A DNA stretch of 21,044 nt from Sphingobium sp. (GCF_003248505.1 NZ_QFOA01000057.1:1-21044); one strand, 5' to 3'; counted from the first letter of the stretch, positions 1-7,562 are shown. Notes: generated by a model not told the origin, from the letters alone. Numbers and translations are program-made.

Positions 1-266
1 CGCAGGCCCGACACCATATGCTGGAAGAAGAACCAGCTGAGGCCGATCATCACCAGATAGCCGAGCGGCGAAGTAGCGCACCGGACGAAGACGGCATAGG
101 CTTCCGGCCCGATGGCCGCCGCCATCAGCCACCATACCAGCCCCAGCGCCCCCGCTGTGGCAAGGCCGTTGCCGGTGACGCGATGCACGATGGAGACCGC
201 CATGTGCGGGCCCCATTTCCAGATCGTCAAATGCGGCGAGAGCGGCCGGCTGTTGGTTCGCGCCAT
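1..266 (-). CDS. sdhC: Succinate dehydrogenase cytochrome b556 subunit, 5' part only
   Basis: This is the membrane-anchor subunit of respiratory complex II, which holds heme b and part of the ubiquinone site. Only the first 88 codons are present; the rest lies beyond the left edge. The start is an ATG at 266 with a purine-rich stretch (aggacaggg) just upstream. The N-terminus reads RPLSPHLTIWKWGP, followed by SIVHRVTG at residues 25-32, the family signature; its Ser and Arg correspond to the quinone-site residues of the E. coli protein. Two hydrophobic segments follow (about 35-57 and 67-82), then His83 in a QHMVSGL context, which fits the axial heme ligand. By family knowledge sdhD, sdhA and sdhB would follow further left. 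Identification is firm; nothing can be said about the C-terminus. Confidence 0.93.
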   Translation of the reverse strand, partial: MARTNSRPLSPHLTIWKWGPHMAVSIVHRVTGNGLATAGALGLVWWLMAAAIGPEAYAVFVRCATSPLGYLVMIGLSWFFFQHMVSGL

Positions 267-460
267 GTCTAACCCTGTCCTGAATGCTGTCCCGTTGAGT
301 CCCGTCCCCTTAGGCATGTAAGCGCCCAAGGGCAAGACGCCCGCGGGTGCCTATAAAACCATGTCGGAAAAGCCGCCACGCATAAGAAGTGATTAACCAG
401 AAGGCCGTATGACCGACGCCGTTCATCGGAGTCATCCCAGCGACAGGGGTTTTTGCTTTC

Positions 461-1792
461 ATGTTGTCCTCCTTGCCGTCCAGCCAGCACGCGCAGTTTC
501 TGGCCAACCTCGATCCGGCGGGCAATCTTGCGCGCGAGGTCGGCGAAATCGGGGCTATCATCCTGCCGGACCTGCCCCGTATCAGCGCCGCTTTCTATGA
601 CACCTATATGCGCGACACAGGTCTGGACCGGCAACTCGATGCCGCTGTGCTGGACCGGATCCGGCATGAAACAGACGATTATGTCCGGCAGAAGCTGCTC
701 CATTTCCGCGACGGCCGTTGGGCGGAATCGGCGGCCGATTGCGTGCGACATGCCCGCAAGCACGGGGTCGCGGTCGAGTCTGTGCTGCGCGCCGTCGCCG
801 CGTCCAACGACTGCATCCTCGCGATCCTGTGGGAAAAGGACGATTCGGATAGGAACGATTTCCGCCGCCTGACCGGCGCGATGCTGAAGCTGGGAATGCT
901 CGATGCCGGGTTCATGAGCAACGTGCTGGCGCAGGATCAGGCCGACATTCAGCGGGTCGAACGCCAGCGTTACGGCACGCTGTTCGAGCAGCGGATCGTA
1001 GAGGAGATCGACGGCGCATCGAAGCTGGGCGAATCGCTGCGGGAGCAGGCGAAGGACGCATCCGCCGCGACGCGCGGAATGCTGGGCAAGGCGTCGGAAG
1101 TCGCCGCCGCCGCCGAACAGTCCGCCATCGCCATGCGCGAAGCCGCGCGCACATCCGCCGGGCTGATCCGCGCGATCGAGGACGCTCGCACCGAAGTCGA
1201 AAGCGCCGCCGAAGTGGCTCAGCGCGCTTCCGCCCAGTCGGGCGAGGCGGTCACCATGTCGGCCACGCTGTCGGAACATGCCAAGTCGATCGAATCGATC
1301 CTGGGCCTGATCCGCGACATTGCGGGGCAGACCAACCTGCTTGCGCTCAATGCCACCATCGAAGCGGCGCGCGCGGGCGATGCCGGGCGCGGCTTTGCCG
1401 TCGTCGCGCAGGAGGTAAAGAGCCTTGCCAACCAGACCGCACGCGCGACCGACGAGATCGCGGGCAAGATCGCCGATATCCAGGCATCGACCCGCCAGTC
1501 GGTCGAAACCAACGAGCGCATCCGCGATACCGTGGGCGAGGTAAAGGCCAGCGCCGAACGCATCCGCCATGCGATGGACGCGCAGGCGCAGACCGTGACG
1601 ATGATCACCGCCGCCGTCGACGAAACCGCGCTCGCCGCCGATTCGATGTCCAGCACCATTTCCGCGATCCGGCAGGACACCGAAGTCGTCGCGTCGGAGA
1701 TCGACCAGCTGGAACGCGGGTTCGTCAGCGTCGAGGGCAAGCTTGCCACCCTGCGCCATGCGTCGTCGGACTTCGGACGACAGGTCGCTTGA
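461..1792 (+). CDS. Cytoplasmic methyl-accepting chemotaxis-like transducer with globin-like N-terminal sensor
   Basis: A 443-residue signal transducer with no hydrophobic membrane span, so probably soluble. Residues about 15-165 are alpha-helical and fit the protoglobin / globin-coupled sensor fold: an FYDTYM helix near 45-50, FRDGRW near 82-87 and a helix beginning GVAVESVLRAV at 102. Residues about 185-440 form the chemoreceptor coiled coil; the hairpin tip with GQTNLLALNATIEAARAGDAGRGFA is near 289-312. It would signal through CheA/CheW, as HemAT does. His97 and His101 lie near the expected heme-ligand site, but an ungapped alignment puts Ala98 there, so heme binding is uncertain. The N-terminus could instead be a non-heme globin fold like RsbR. 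The start is ATG 461 with a weak SD-like aggggt about 12 bases upstream. No che or flagellar genes are nearby. Confidence 0.85.
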   Translation: MLSSLPSSQHAQFLANLDPAGNLAREVGEIGAIILPDLPRISAAFYDTYMRDTGLDRQLDAAVLDRIRHETDDYVRQKLLHFRDGRWAESAADCVRHARKHGVAVESVLRAVAASNDCILAILWEKDDSDRNDFRRLTGAMLKLGMLDAGFMSNVLAQDQADIQRVERQRYGTLFEQRIVEEIDGASKLGESLREQAKDASAATRGMLGKASEVAAAAEQSAIAMREAARTSAGLIRAIEDARTEVESAAEVAQRASAQSGEAVTMSATLSEHAKSIESILGLIRDIAGQTNLLALNATIEAARAGDAGRGFAVVAQEVKSLANQTARATDEIAGKIADIQASTRQSVETNERIRDTVGEVKASAERIRHAMDAQAQTVTMITAAVDETALAADSMSSTISAIRQDTEVVASEIDQLERGFVSVEGKLATLRHASSDFGRQVA

Positions 1793-1849
1793 TTCGCCTT
1801 CTCCCGCAGTCGCTTCCCCTGCCCTGCCCGCTGCTCTAAAGGCGTCGGC

Positions 1850-2842
1850 ATGACCGAAGATGCCGCGCCGGCGCAAAGCTGGAAAGTCACTCTGCCCTGT
1901 ACCCGTGCCGAAGCCGAAGCGCTGGACGGCGACATCGCCGCCTTTGCGCTGATGGACCATCCCCCCGTCCTGATGACGAGCGAGGCGGATGAGGATGGCG
2001 GGGTCTGGCGGCTGGACGCCTATTTCGAGGGGCGGCCCGGCCCTGCCGCCATTCGCCTGCTCAAGACGCTGGTGCCGAGCGCGGCGGGGACGAAACCGCA
2101 GGTCGAGGCGCTGCCCGACGAGGATTGGGTGACGATGAGCCAGCAGGGGCTGGAACCCGTCACCGCCGGTCGTTTCCACGTCCGCAATATCGAAAGCGAT
2201 CCGCTGCTGCCGGGCCATGTCAATCTGCTGATCGAAGCGGGGCGCGCCTTTGGCACCGGGCAACATGAAACGACCGCAGGCTGCCTGTCGATGCTGGACC
2301 GGATGCGGCGGGTCGGTATGCGGTTCCGCAATGTCGCCGACATCGGCACCGGAACCGGGCTGCTCGCCTTCGCGGCGCTGACGCTTTGGCCGCGCGCCTA
2401 TGCCATCGCGTCCGATATCGACCCCGTGGCCGTCGCGATCAGCGCGGACAATGCCCGCGCCAACGGCGTCGCGTTGGGTGACAGGGCGGGGCAGTTGGCG
2501 CTGGTGACGGCGGCGGGGGCGGATCATGTCGCGCTGACGGGTCGCGCGCCCTACGACCTCCTCATTGCCAACATCCTTGCCGGACCGTTGATCGAACTGG
2601 CCCCGTCGCTGTGCGCGCTGGTTGAGGAAGGCGGATCGGTCGTGCTGGCGGGCCTGCTGAACGAACAGGCGGACGCGGTGATCGCGGCCTATCGGCGGCA
2701 AGGAATGCGCCTCGCCGAACGCAGCGACCGGGGCCACTGGCCAACGCTGCATCTGCGCAAGCGGCCCGCCATCGGATGGAAGCGTCCGCGCCGGATCGAC
2801 CGGGCGGCGCGAGGCGAAGCGCCCGGATTCGGCAGTATCTGA
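1850..2842 (+). CDS. prmA: Ribosomal protein L11 methyltransferase
   Basis: PrmA is an S-adenosylmethionine-dependent cytoplasmic enzyme that trimethylates ribosomal protein L11. The protein is 330 residues. The N-terminal substrate-recognition domain covers about 1-115, then comes the family signature AFGTGQHETT at 133-142. The methyltransferase motif I is DIGTGTG at 164-170, the acidic motif DIDPVAV is at 189-195, and NILAGPL, the family's active-site loop, is at 241-247. A basic tail (about 304-330, rich in Arg and Lys) extends past the usual end; the E. coli enzyme has 293 residues. ATG 1850 has aaagg 8-12 bases upstream. It lies 57 bases after the chemoreceptor gene on the same strand and 20 bases before the hydrolase gene, so co-transcription with the latter is likely. 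Confidence 0.93.
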   Translation: MTEDAAPAQSWKVTLPCTRAEAEALDGDIAAFALMDHPPVLMTSEADEDGGVWRLDAYFEGRPGPAAIRLLKTLVPSAAGTKPQVEALPDEDWVTMSQQGLEPVTAGRFHVRNIESDPLLPGHVNLLIEAGRAFGTGQHETTAGCLSMLDRMRRVGMRFRNVADIGTGTGLLAFAALTLWPRAYAIASDIDPVAVAISADNARANGVALGDRAGQLALVTAAGADHVALTGRAPYDLLIANILAGPLIELAPSLCALVEEGGSVVLAGLLNEQADAVIAAYRRQGMRLAERSDRGHWPTLHLRKRPAIGWKRPRRIDRAARGEAPGFGSI

Positions 2843-2862
2843 GACAGCGAAGGAGACAGCAG

Positions 2863-3579
2863 ATGGCAATGACGCGACAGGTGATCGTAGAGACGATCGA
2901 CGGTGCGCCGTTCGAGAACGTCGCGGTGTTCGACGATGCGTCGACCGGGCCGCTTCCCGGCGTGCTCCTTTTCCCCAATGTGCTGGGCACCAAGGAAGCC
3001 GACTTCGCCTATGCGGAAAGGGTCGCGGCGCTGGGCTATGCCGTGCTGGTCGCAGACGTCTACGGCCAGGGCAAGCGGACCGGTCGGGACGATCCCGATA
3101 TGGGTCGGTATATGAGCGAACTGAACGCGGATAGGGCACTGATGCGGGACCGGGTGGTCGCCGCGCTCGGCTGGCTCAAAGCGCTGCCTGCGGCGGACGC
3201 GGGGCGTACCGCCGCAATCGGTTTCTGCTTCGGGGGAAAATGCGTGCTGGACCTCGCCCGGTCGGGTGCAGAGTTTGCAGGCGGCGTCAGTTTCCACGGC
3301 GTCTATGACGCGCCGCCCTTCCCGCACGGCTCCATCGCGGCCAAGCTGCTCATCTGCCATGGCTGGGACGATCCTATCGCTCCGCCAGAGGCCACGGTCG
3401 CGCTGGCGCGGGAACTGACGGGGGCGGGGTGCGACTGGCAGATCCACGCCTATGGCCATACCGGCCACGCCTTTACCGACCAGGCTGTCCACATGCCCGA
3501 AAAAGGACTTGCCTACAGCCCCGACGCCGACCGGCGCAGCTTTCGCGCGATGGCGGATTTCCTGAGCGACCTGTTCTAA
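2863..3579 (+). CDS. Dienelactone hydrolase family protein
   Basis: A 238-residue alpha/beta-hydrolase of the dienelactone hydrolase family, probably cytoplasmic. The catalytic triad is visible: nucleophile Cys122 in GFCFGG, Asp170 in HGWDDPIAP, and His202 in GHTGHAF. True dienelactone hydrolases open dienelactones in chlorocatechol degradation, but many relatives hydrolyse other esters or have unknown substrates, and no aromatic-degradation gene is adjacent, so the substrate is not assigned. I chose ATG 2863 because aaggag lies 8-13 bases upstream and the protein then starts at the expected N-terminal strand; an in-frame ATG at 2776 would overlap prmA and add a basic low-complexity leader. 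It is convergent with ruvC, leaving 10 bases between the stops. Confidence 0.88.
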   Translation: MAMTRQVIVETIDGAPFENVAVFDDASTGPLPGVLLFPNVLGTKEADFAYAERVAALGYAVLVADVYGQGKRTGRDDPDMGRYMSELNADRALMRDRVVAALGWLKALPAADAGRTAAIGFCFGGKCVLDLARSGAEFAGGVSFHGVYDAPPFPHGSIAAKLLICHGWDDPIAPPEATVALARELTGAGCDWQIHAYGHTGHAFTDQAVHMPEKGLAYSPDADRRSFRAMADFLSDLF

Positions 3580-3589
3580 CCGACGCCGT

Positions 3590-4081
3590 TCAGCGCGCGG
3601 GGATGCGGCGGGCGCTCGCCAGATGGTGGGCGTGGGTGATGGCGACGGCGAGCGCGTCGGCAGCGTCCGGCCCGGCGATCTTCGCGCCGGGGAGGAGCCG
3701 CTGCACCATCGCGTGCACCTGATCCTTCGACGCGTTGCCGACGCCCACGACCGATTTCTTGACGAGGCGGGCGGCATATTCGCCCACTTCCATGCCCGAG
3801 CGGGAGGCGGCCAGCAGCACGACGCCGCGCGCCTGCCCCAGCTTCAGCGTCGATTGGGGATTGACGTTCACGAACACCTCCTCGACCGCCGCGCCATCGG
3901 GCCGGTGTTCGAGGATGAGGTCGGTGAGCGCCAGATCGATGGCGAGCAGGCGCGTCGCCAGCGCCATGTCGGCATCGGTCTTGATCTGGCCGTTGCCGAT
4001 ATGGGCCAGGCGGTTGCCGTCCGCCGAGATGAGACCCCAGCCGGTCGTGCCGAGACCGGGATCGAGACCGAGGAGGATCAT
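3590..4081 (-). CDS. ruvC: Crossover junction endodeoxyribonuclease RuvC
   Basis: RuvC is the Holliday-junction resolvase that cuts four-way DNA junctions during recombinational repair, normally with RuvAB. The protein is 163 residues, close to the usual length. The catalytic acidic residues of the RNase H-like fold are in place: Asp7 in LLGLDPGLGTTGWG, Glu67 in AAVEEVFVNVN, and Asp139 and Asp142 in GPDAADALA. ATG 4081 has a gaggggaggg purine run upstream. yebC precedes it by 37 bases on the same strand, the usual yebC-ruvC order, but ruvA and ruvB do not follow; the next gene is the convergent hydrolase, so they must lie elsewhere in the genome. Confidence 0.96.
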   Translation of the reverse strand: MILLGLDPGLGTTGWGLISADGNRLAHIGNGQIKTDADMALATRLLAIDLALTDLILEHRPDGAAVEEVFVNVNPQSTLKLGQARGVVLLAASRSGMEVGEYAARLVKKSVVGVGNASKDQVHAMVQRLLPGAKIAGPDAADALAVAITHAHHLASARRIPAR

Positions 4082-4092
4082 GCGCAGGTCCC

Positions 4093-4112
4093 CTCCCCTC
4101 GCGGAGAGGGAG
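4093..4112. repeat. Small hairpin between yebC and ruvC
   Basis: CTCCCCTC and GAGaGGGAG flank a three-base loop, making an eight-pair stem with one bulged A. It sits in the 37-base yebC-ruvC gap and contains the purine run that serves as the ruvC ribosome binding site on the minus strand. It may tune ruvC translation or be a worn copy of a short intergenic palindrome. There is no U-tract, so it is not a terminator. Confidence 0.4.
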
Positions 4113-4118
4113 CGACGG

Positions 4119-4862
4119 TCAACCCAGCTTCTCCATTACTGCGTCGGACACTTCGTAATTGCCCCAGACGGTCTGGACGTCGTCGTCATCCTCCAGCACG
4201 TCCACCAGCTTGAGCAGGGTGGCGGCGTTGCTTTCGTCGACTTCGACCGTGGTGGTGGGCTTCCAGGCGAGCTTGGCACTGTCGGCCGCGCCGAGCTTGC
4301 CTTCCAGCGCCTTGGCGACTTCGTGGAGCGCGTCCATCGCGGTCCAGATCTCATGCTCGTCCTCGTTGGAGGCGACATCGTCCGCGCCCGCTTCCAGCGC
4401 CGCTTCGAACACCGCGTCGGCATCGCCCGCGCCCGCCGGATAGGTGATGAGGCCAAGCCGCTCGAACCCGTGGCTCACCGCACCCGATGCGCCCAGATTG
4501 CCGCCATTCTTGGAGAAGGCGGTGCGGATGTTGGTGGCGGTGCGGTTGCGGTTGTCGGTCAGCGCCTCGACGATGATGGCGACGCCGCCGGGGCCGTAGC
4601 CTTCGTAGCGGACCTCTTCGTAATTCTCCATGTCGCCGCCCGACGCCTTGTCGATCGCGCGCTGGATATTGTCCTTGGGCATGGACTGGGCCTTGGCCGC
4701 GTTGACCGCCAGGCGCAGGCGTGGGTTCATGTCCGGGTCGGGCATCCCCATCTTGGCCGCCACGGTGATTTCGCGGCTCAGCTTGGAGAACATCGAGGAG
4801 CGCTTCTTGTCCTGCGCGCCCTTGCGATGCATGATGTTCTTGAATTTGGAATGGCCGGCCAC
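4119..4862 (-). CDS. yebC: YebC/PmpR family protein
   Basis: A 247-residue member of the YebC/PmpR family, long annotated as DNA-binding transcriptional regulators; bacterial and mitochondrial (TACO1) members have more recently been linked to translation of difficult stretches such as poly-proline. The sequence starts MAGHSKFKNIMHRKGAQDKKR, the family hallmark, followed by MPDPDMNPRLRLAV and YEGYGPGGVAIIVEALTDNRNRT (about 87-109), also invariant features. The start codon is GTG at 4862, not ATG, with aggag about eight bases upstream on the minus strand. It is upstream of ruvC in the common arrangement. The fold is certain; whether transcription or translation is its main target is not shown here. 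Confidence 0.95.
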   Translation of the reverse strand: MAGHSKFKNIMHRKGAQDKKRSSMFSKLSREITVAAKMGMPDPDMNPRLRLAVNAAKAQSMPKDNIQRAIDKASGGDMENYEEVRYEGYGPGGVAIIVEALTDNRNRTATNIRTAFSKNGGNLGASGAVSHGFERLGLITYPAGAGDADAVFEAALEAGADDVASNEDEHEIWTAMDALHEVAKALEGKLGAADSAKLAWKPTTTVEVDESNAATLLKLVDVLEDDDDVQTVWGNYEVSDAVMEKLG

Positions 4863-4942
4863 GGCCTTCTCCTGACATATTTGTGGAAACCGAAGCGCGC
4901 TCTCTAGCGAGCGTGCCCCGATCCCGCAACGGCCAGCTTCCC

Positions 4943-4993
4943 GATCAGTAAATGATCGCGGAGTTCGAGGCCGCGATCAATAAATGATCGCGG
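4943..4993. repeat. Near-exact 19-bp direct repeat forming alternative hairpins over a stop codon
   Basis: GATCAGTAAATGATCGCGG at 4943-4961 recurs with one mismatch at 4975-4993, an offset of 32 bases. Inside it, TGATCGCGG (4953-4961), CCGCGATCA (4971-4979) and TGATCGCGG (4985-4993) alternate, so the middle arm can pair with either side (loops of 9 or 5 bases). The right copy contains the last codons and stop of the YbjQ-family gene. This looks like a small tandem duplication at a gene end that yields a mutually exclusive hairpin pair. No T-tract follows directly. Confidence 0.75.
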
Positions 4994-5303
4994 TGCCCGA
5001 TGCCGACACCATCAGCATCGATCCGTTCTGGCCGATCACCTCATAGTCGAGATCGACGCCCACCACGGCGTTGGCGCCGAGGGTCGCCGCCCGCATCCGC
5101 ATTTCGCCCAGCGCCTGATCGCGGGCGCGCTGGAGCACATCCTCATAAGCGCCCGACCGCCCGCCCACGATGTCGCGGACACTGGCGAAAAGGTCGCGGA
5201 ACAGGTTCGCACCCACGATCACCTCTCCGGTGACGACCCCGAGATACTCCTTCGCGGGCTTGCCCTCCAGACGGCTGGTGGTGCTGACGATGATATCGGC
5301 CAT
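4977..5303 (-). CDS. YbjQ / UPF0145 family protein
   Basis: A 108-residue cytoplasmic protein of the YbjQ (UPF0145, heavy-metal-binding-domain annotated) family. The family pattern is plain: LEGKPAKEYLGVVTGEVIVGANLFRD in the first third, GGRSGAYEDVLQRARDQALGEM in the middle and LGANAVVGVDLDYE near 75-88. Members form pentameric rings in known structures; their role is not established, and the metal-binding label rests on weak evidence, so I leave the function open. ATG 5303 has aaggat about 8-13 bases upstream. It lies 36 bases after gapR on the same strand. Its stop codon lies in the repeat described at 4943-4993. Confidence 0.88.
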   Translation of the reverse strand: MADIIVSTTSRLEGKPAKEYLGVVTGEVIVGANLFRDLFASVRDIVGGRSGAYEDVLQRARDQALGEMRMRAATLGANAVVGVDLDYEVIGQNGSMLMVSASGTAIIY

Positions 5304-5339
5304 GGGCGCTATCCTTTATGTTCGAATGTATTCGAAACG

Positions 5340-5582
5340 TTATTCCATGCCGAGCGCGGACAGGTAGGTCTGGAGGATCGCCTCCATTTCCTGCCGGTCG
5401 TGCGGCTGCATCTTCCGCAGGCGGATGATCTGGCGCATGATCTTGGGATCGTAGCCGGTGGCCTTCGCCTCCAGATACACGTCCTTGATATCGTCGCCGA
5501 TGCCCTTCTTCTCTTCCTCCAGCCGCTCGATGCGCTCGATCAGAAGCCGCAGCTGGTCGGCGGCGACGTTGCCCTCGCTCAT
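5340..5582 (-). CDS. gapR: Nucleoid-associated protein GapR (DUF2312)
   Basis: An 80-residue DUF2312 protein. In Caulobacter the family member GapR coats AT-rich, overtwisted DNA ahead of replication and transcription forks and assists topoisomerases; the same role is inferred here. The N-terminal half (about 8-50) is a charged helix with LRLLIERIERLEEEKKGIGDDIKDVYLEAKATGYDPKIMR spacing typical of the family, followed by RQIIRLRKMQPHDRQEMEAILQTYLSALG. ATG 5582 has ggag 9-12 bases upstream. It follows the DUF1244 gene by 39 bases, and pyk lies divergently beyond, an arrangement I recall from other alphaproteobacteria. Confidence 0.92.
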   Translation of the reverse strand: MSEGNVAADQLRLLIERIERLEEEKKGIGDDIKDVYLEAKATGYDPKIMRQIIRLRKMQPHDRQEMEAILQTYLSALGME

Positions 5583-5621
5583 TGTCTTGTCTCCATATGT
5601 GAATCGGGTTGGCGCACGCCT

Positions 5622-5921
5622 CTAATGATTGTCGGCGTTCTTCGCCACACTCTCCTTCATGCGGGCGAGCTGTTCGGGGGTCGCTTCGCCCTGATGCTGC
5701 GCCTTCCATTGCGGGAACGGCATGCCGTGGACGATTTCGCGCGCCTCCTCGCGAGTCAGGGTGCCGTCGGCCTCCGCCACCCAGTCGGCCAGGCAATTGC
5801 GGCAGAAACCCGCCGTGCCCATGAGGTCGATGTTCTGCACGTCCGTGCGATGCTGCAAATGCGCGACGAGGCGGCGGAAGGCGGTTGCAGCGACCGCGTC
5901 TGTGAGTATGGTGTCGGCCAT
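5622..5921 (-). CDS. DUF1244 family protein
   Basis: A 99-residue small soluble protein of the DUF1244 family, function unknown. The hallmark core is visible: AFRRLVAHLQHRTDVQNIDLMGTAGFCRNCLADW (about 14-47), then EAREIVHGMPFPQWKAQHQ. The CRNC pair of cysteines is conserved in the family and might bind metal or be redox active, but nothing here shows it. ATG 5921 has only a weak upstream purine stretch (aggg about 12-15 bases away). It is the first gene of a minus-strand run (this gene, gapR, the ybjQ-like gene) and is divergent from pyk across 123 bases, which must hold both promoters; I could not pick convincing -35/-10 pairs there. Confidence 0.9.
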   Translation of the reverse strand: MADTILTDAVAATAFRRLVAHLQHRTDVQNIDLMGTAGFCRNCLADWVAEADGTLTREEAREIVHGMPFPQWKAQHQGEATPEQLARMKESVAKNADNH

Positions 5922-6044
5922 TGGCGGGAGAGCCCTTTCGCTAAAAATACATCATCCTGTCGTGCAGCACGGATAACCCATAACGACGCACTGGCAAGGC
6001 CATGAAGGCCGGGCCGGCGACGATCAAGACGGTCAGGAGAAACC

Positions 6045-7511
6045 ATGACGAAGTTACCGCCCCGCTCGCGCAAGGTCCGCATCCTTGCGACCCTGGGCCC
6101 TGCGAGCGACAGCGCCGAGATGATCCGGGCGCTGTTCGTGGCCGGAGCCGATGCGTTCCGCATCAATATGAGCCACGGCTCGCATGAGGATCATGCCCGG
6201 CGCATCGCCACGATCCGCGCGCTGGAAAAGGAATTTCATCGCCCCACGACCATCCTGGGCGACCTGCAAGGCCCCAAGCTGCGCGTCGGCACGTTCGACA
6301 AGGGGCTGGCAATCCTGGAAGTCGGCGCGCCCTTTGCGCTGGATCGGGACGAAACGCCGGGCGACGCGCGCCGCGTCAACCTGCCCCACCCGGAAATCTA
6401 TGCCGCGCTGATGCCCGACACGCGGCTGCTGCTCGACGACGGCAAGCTCGTGCTGCGGGTGAAGGCGGTCAGCGACACCCGGATCGACACGGTGGTCGAA
6501 GTGGGCGGCGCACTGTCCAACCGAAAGGGCGTCAACGTTCCCGACGTGGTGGTGCCCGTGCCCGCCCTGACCGACAAGGACCGGCGCGACCTGAGCTTCG
6601 CGATCGAACAGGGTTGCGACTGGATCGCATTGAGCTTCGTGCAGCGGCCCGAGGACCTGGCCGAAGCGCGCAAGCTGATGGGCGGGCACGGGGCGCTGAT
6701 GGCCAAGATCGAAAAGCCCTCGGCCGTCCAGCGGCTGGAGGAGATCGTCGAACTGGCCGACGGCGTCATGGTGGCGCGCGGGGATCTGGGCGTCGAACTG
6801 CCGCCGCATGCGGTGCCGCCGCTTCAGAAGCAGATCGTCGCCACCGCGCGGCGGCTGGGGCGTCCGGTGGTGGTCGCTACGCAGATGCTCGAATCGATGA
6901 TCAAGTCCCCCTCCCCCACGCGCGCCGAAGTGTCGGACGTGGCGACGGCGGTGTATGACGGGGCGGACGCGATCATGCTGTCGGCGGAGACGGCGGCGGG
7001 CGACTGGCCGGTCGAGGCGGTCAGCATGATGAACAGCATCGCCATCAGCGTCGAGCGCGATCCGGGCTATTTCGGGCGACTCCACTATACCGAGACGCTG
7101 CCCGATCCCACCACCGCCGACGCGCTTGCCGAAGCGGCGGGCGGTATCGTGTCGGTCGTGGGGGCGAGCGCGATCACCTGCTTCACCTCATCGGGCAGCA
7201 CAGTGCGCCGCGTGGCGCGCGAGCGGCCCGCCGCGCCCATCCTGGCGCTGACGCCGCGGGACGATACCGCGCGCAAGCTGGGCATCACCTGGGGCGTCCA
7301 CGCGGTGCGCACCAAGGATATCGGCAATTTCGAGGAGATGATCGGCAAAGCCCGGCGCATGGCGTTGCGCCACGGGATGGCGAACAAAGGCGGCAAGATC
7401 GTGGTGCTGGCGGGCGTGCCGTTCGGAACGCCCGGATCGACCAACGTCATCCACGTCGCGGCGATACGCGGGGACGAATTGAAAGGCCGGGACGAAAATC
7501 CGAGCTTCTAA
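6045..7511 (+). CDS. pyk: Pyruvate kinase
   Basis: Pyruvate kinase makes pyruvate and ATP from phosphoenolpyruvate and ADP, the last step of glycolysis and of the Entner-Doudoroff route that sphingomonads commonly use. The protein has 488 residues, a normal bacterial length. Seen motifs: RINMSHGS at 39-46, GDLQGPKLRVG at 72-82, the active-site signature LMAKIEKPSAV at 218-228 with Lys221 as catalytic lysine and Glu223 as metal ligand, MVARGDLGVELP at 242-253, and ATQMLESMI at 278-286. The C-terminal regulatory domain (about 355-470) is complete. ATG 6045 follows an aggaga Shine-Dalgarno at 6034-6039. A strong symmetrical terminator lies about 50 bases after the stop. Confidence 0.97.
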   Translation: MTKLPPRSRKVRILATLGPASDSAEMIRALFVAGADAFRINMSHGSHEDHARRIATIRALEKEFHRPTTILGDLQGPKLRVGTFDKGLAILEVGAPFALDRDETPGDARRVNLPHPEIYAALMPDTRLLLDDGKLVLRVKAVSDTRIDTVVEVGGALSNRKGVNVPDVVVPVPALTDKDRRDLSFAIEQGCDWIALSFVQRPEDLAEARKLMGGHGALMAKIEKPSAVQRLEEIVELADGVMVARGDLGVELPPHAVPPLQKQIVATARRLGRPVVVATQMLESMIKSPSPTRAEVSDVATAVYDGADAIMLSAETAAGDWPVEAVSMMNSIAISVERDPGYFGRLHYTETLPDPTTADALAEAAGGIVSVVGASAITCFTSSGSTVRRVARERPAAPILALTPRDDTARKLGITWGVHAVRTKDIGNFEEMIGKARRMALRHGMANKGGKIVVLAGVPFGTPGSTNVIHVAAIRGDELKGRDENPSF

Positions 7512-7523
7512 AGGCGTAAGGGA

Positions 7524-7545
7524 CCGGGCGGCCAGCGTCGCCCGG
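7524..7545 (+). repeat. GC-rich hairpin just after pyk
   Basis: CCGGGCG and CGCCCGG pair across an eight-base loop, 13 bases past the pyk stop. There is no T-tract, so it is not an intrinsic terminator by itself. It may protect the 3' end of the pyk message or act with the stronger terminator that follows. Confidence 0.5.
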
Positions 7546-7562
7546 CCCGAGCGCGCCCCACA

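Noticed and set aside
3..460. Possible promoters in the sdhC-chemoreceptor gap (267-460)
   Set aside because: Several weak -35/-10 pairs can be drawn on either strand (for example TTGCCC, 17 bases, TAAGGG for sdhC), none convincing; no other gene or repeat is visible there.
2776..2862. An upstream in-frame start for the dienelactone hydrolase gene
   Set aside because: It lies inside prmA, has no ribosome binding site, and adds a basic leader absent from the family; the ATG at 2863 has a strong aaggag.
269..3139. A 956-codon open frame on the minus strand opposite the chemoreceptor, prmA and the start of the hydrolase gene
   Set aside because: It is the antisense shadow of three well-recognised genes, is Arg/Gly/His-rich low-complexity, and shows no domain. 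Long stop-free antisense frames are common in GC-rich genomes.
2689..3777. A 362-codon minus-strand frame opposite the dienelactone hydrolase and into ruvC
   Set aside because: Compositionally a shadow frame; it overlaps the genuine ruvC frame and the hydrolase with its intact catalytic triad.
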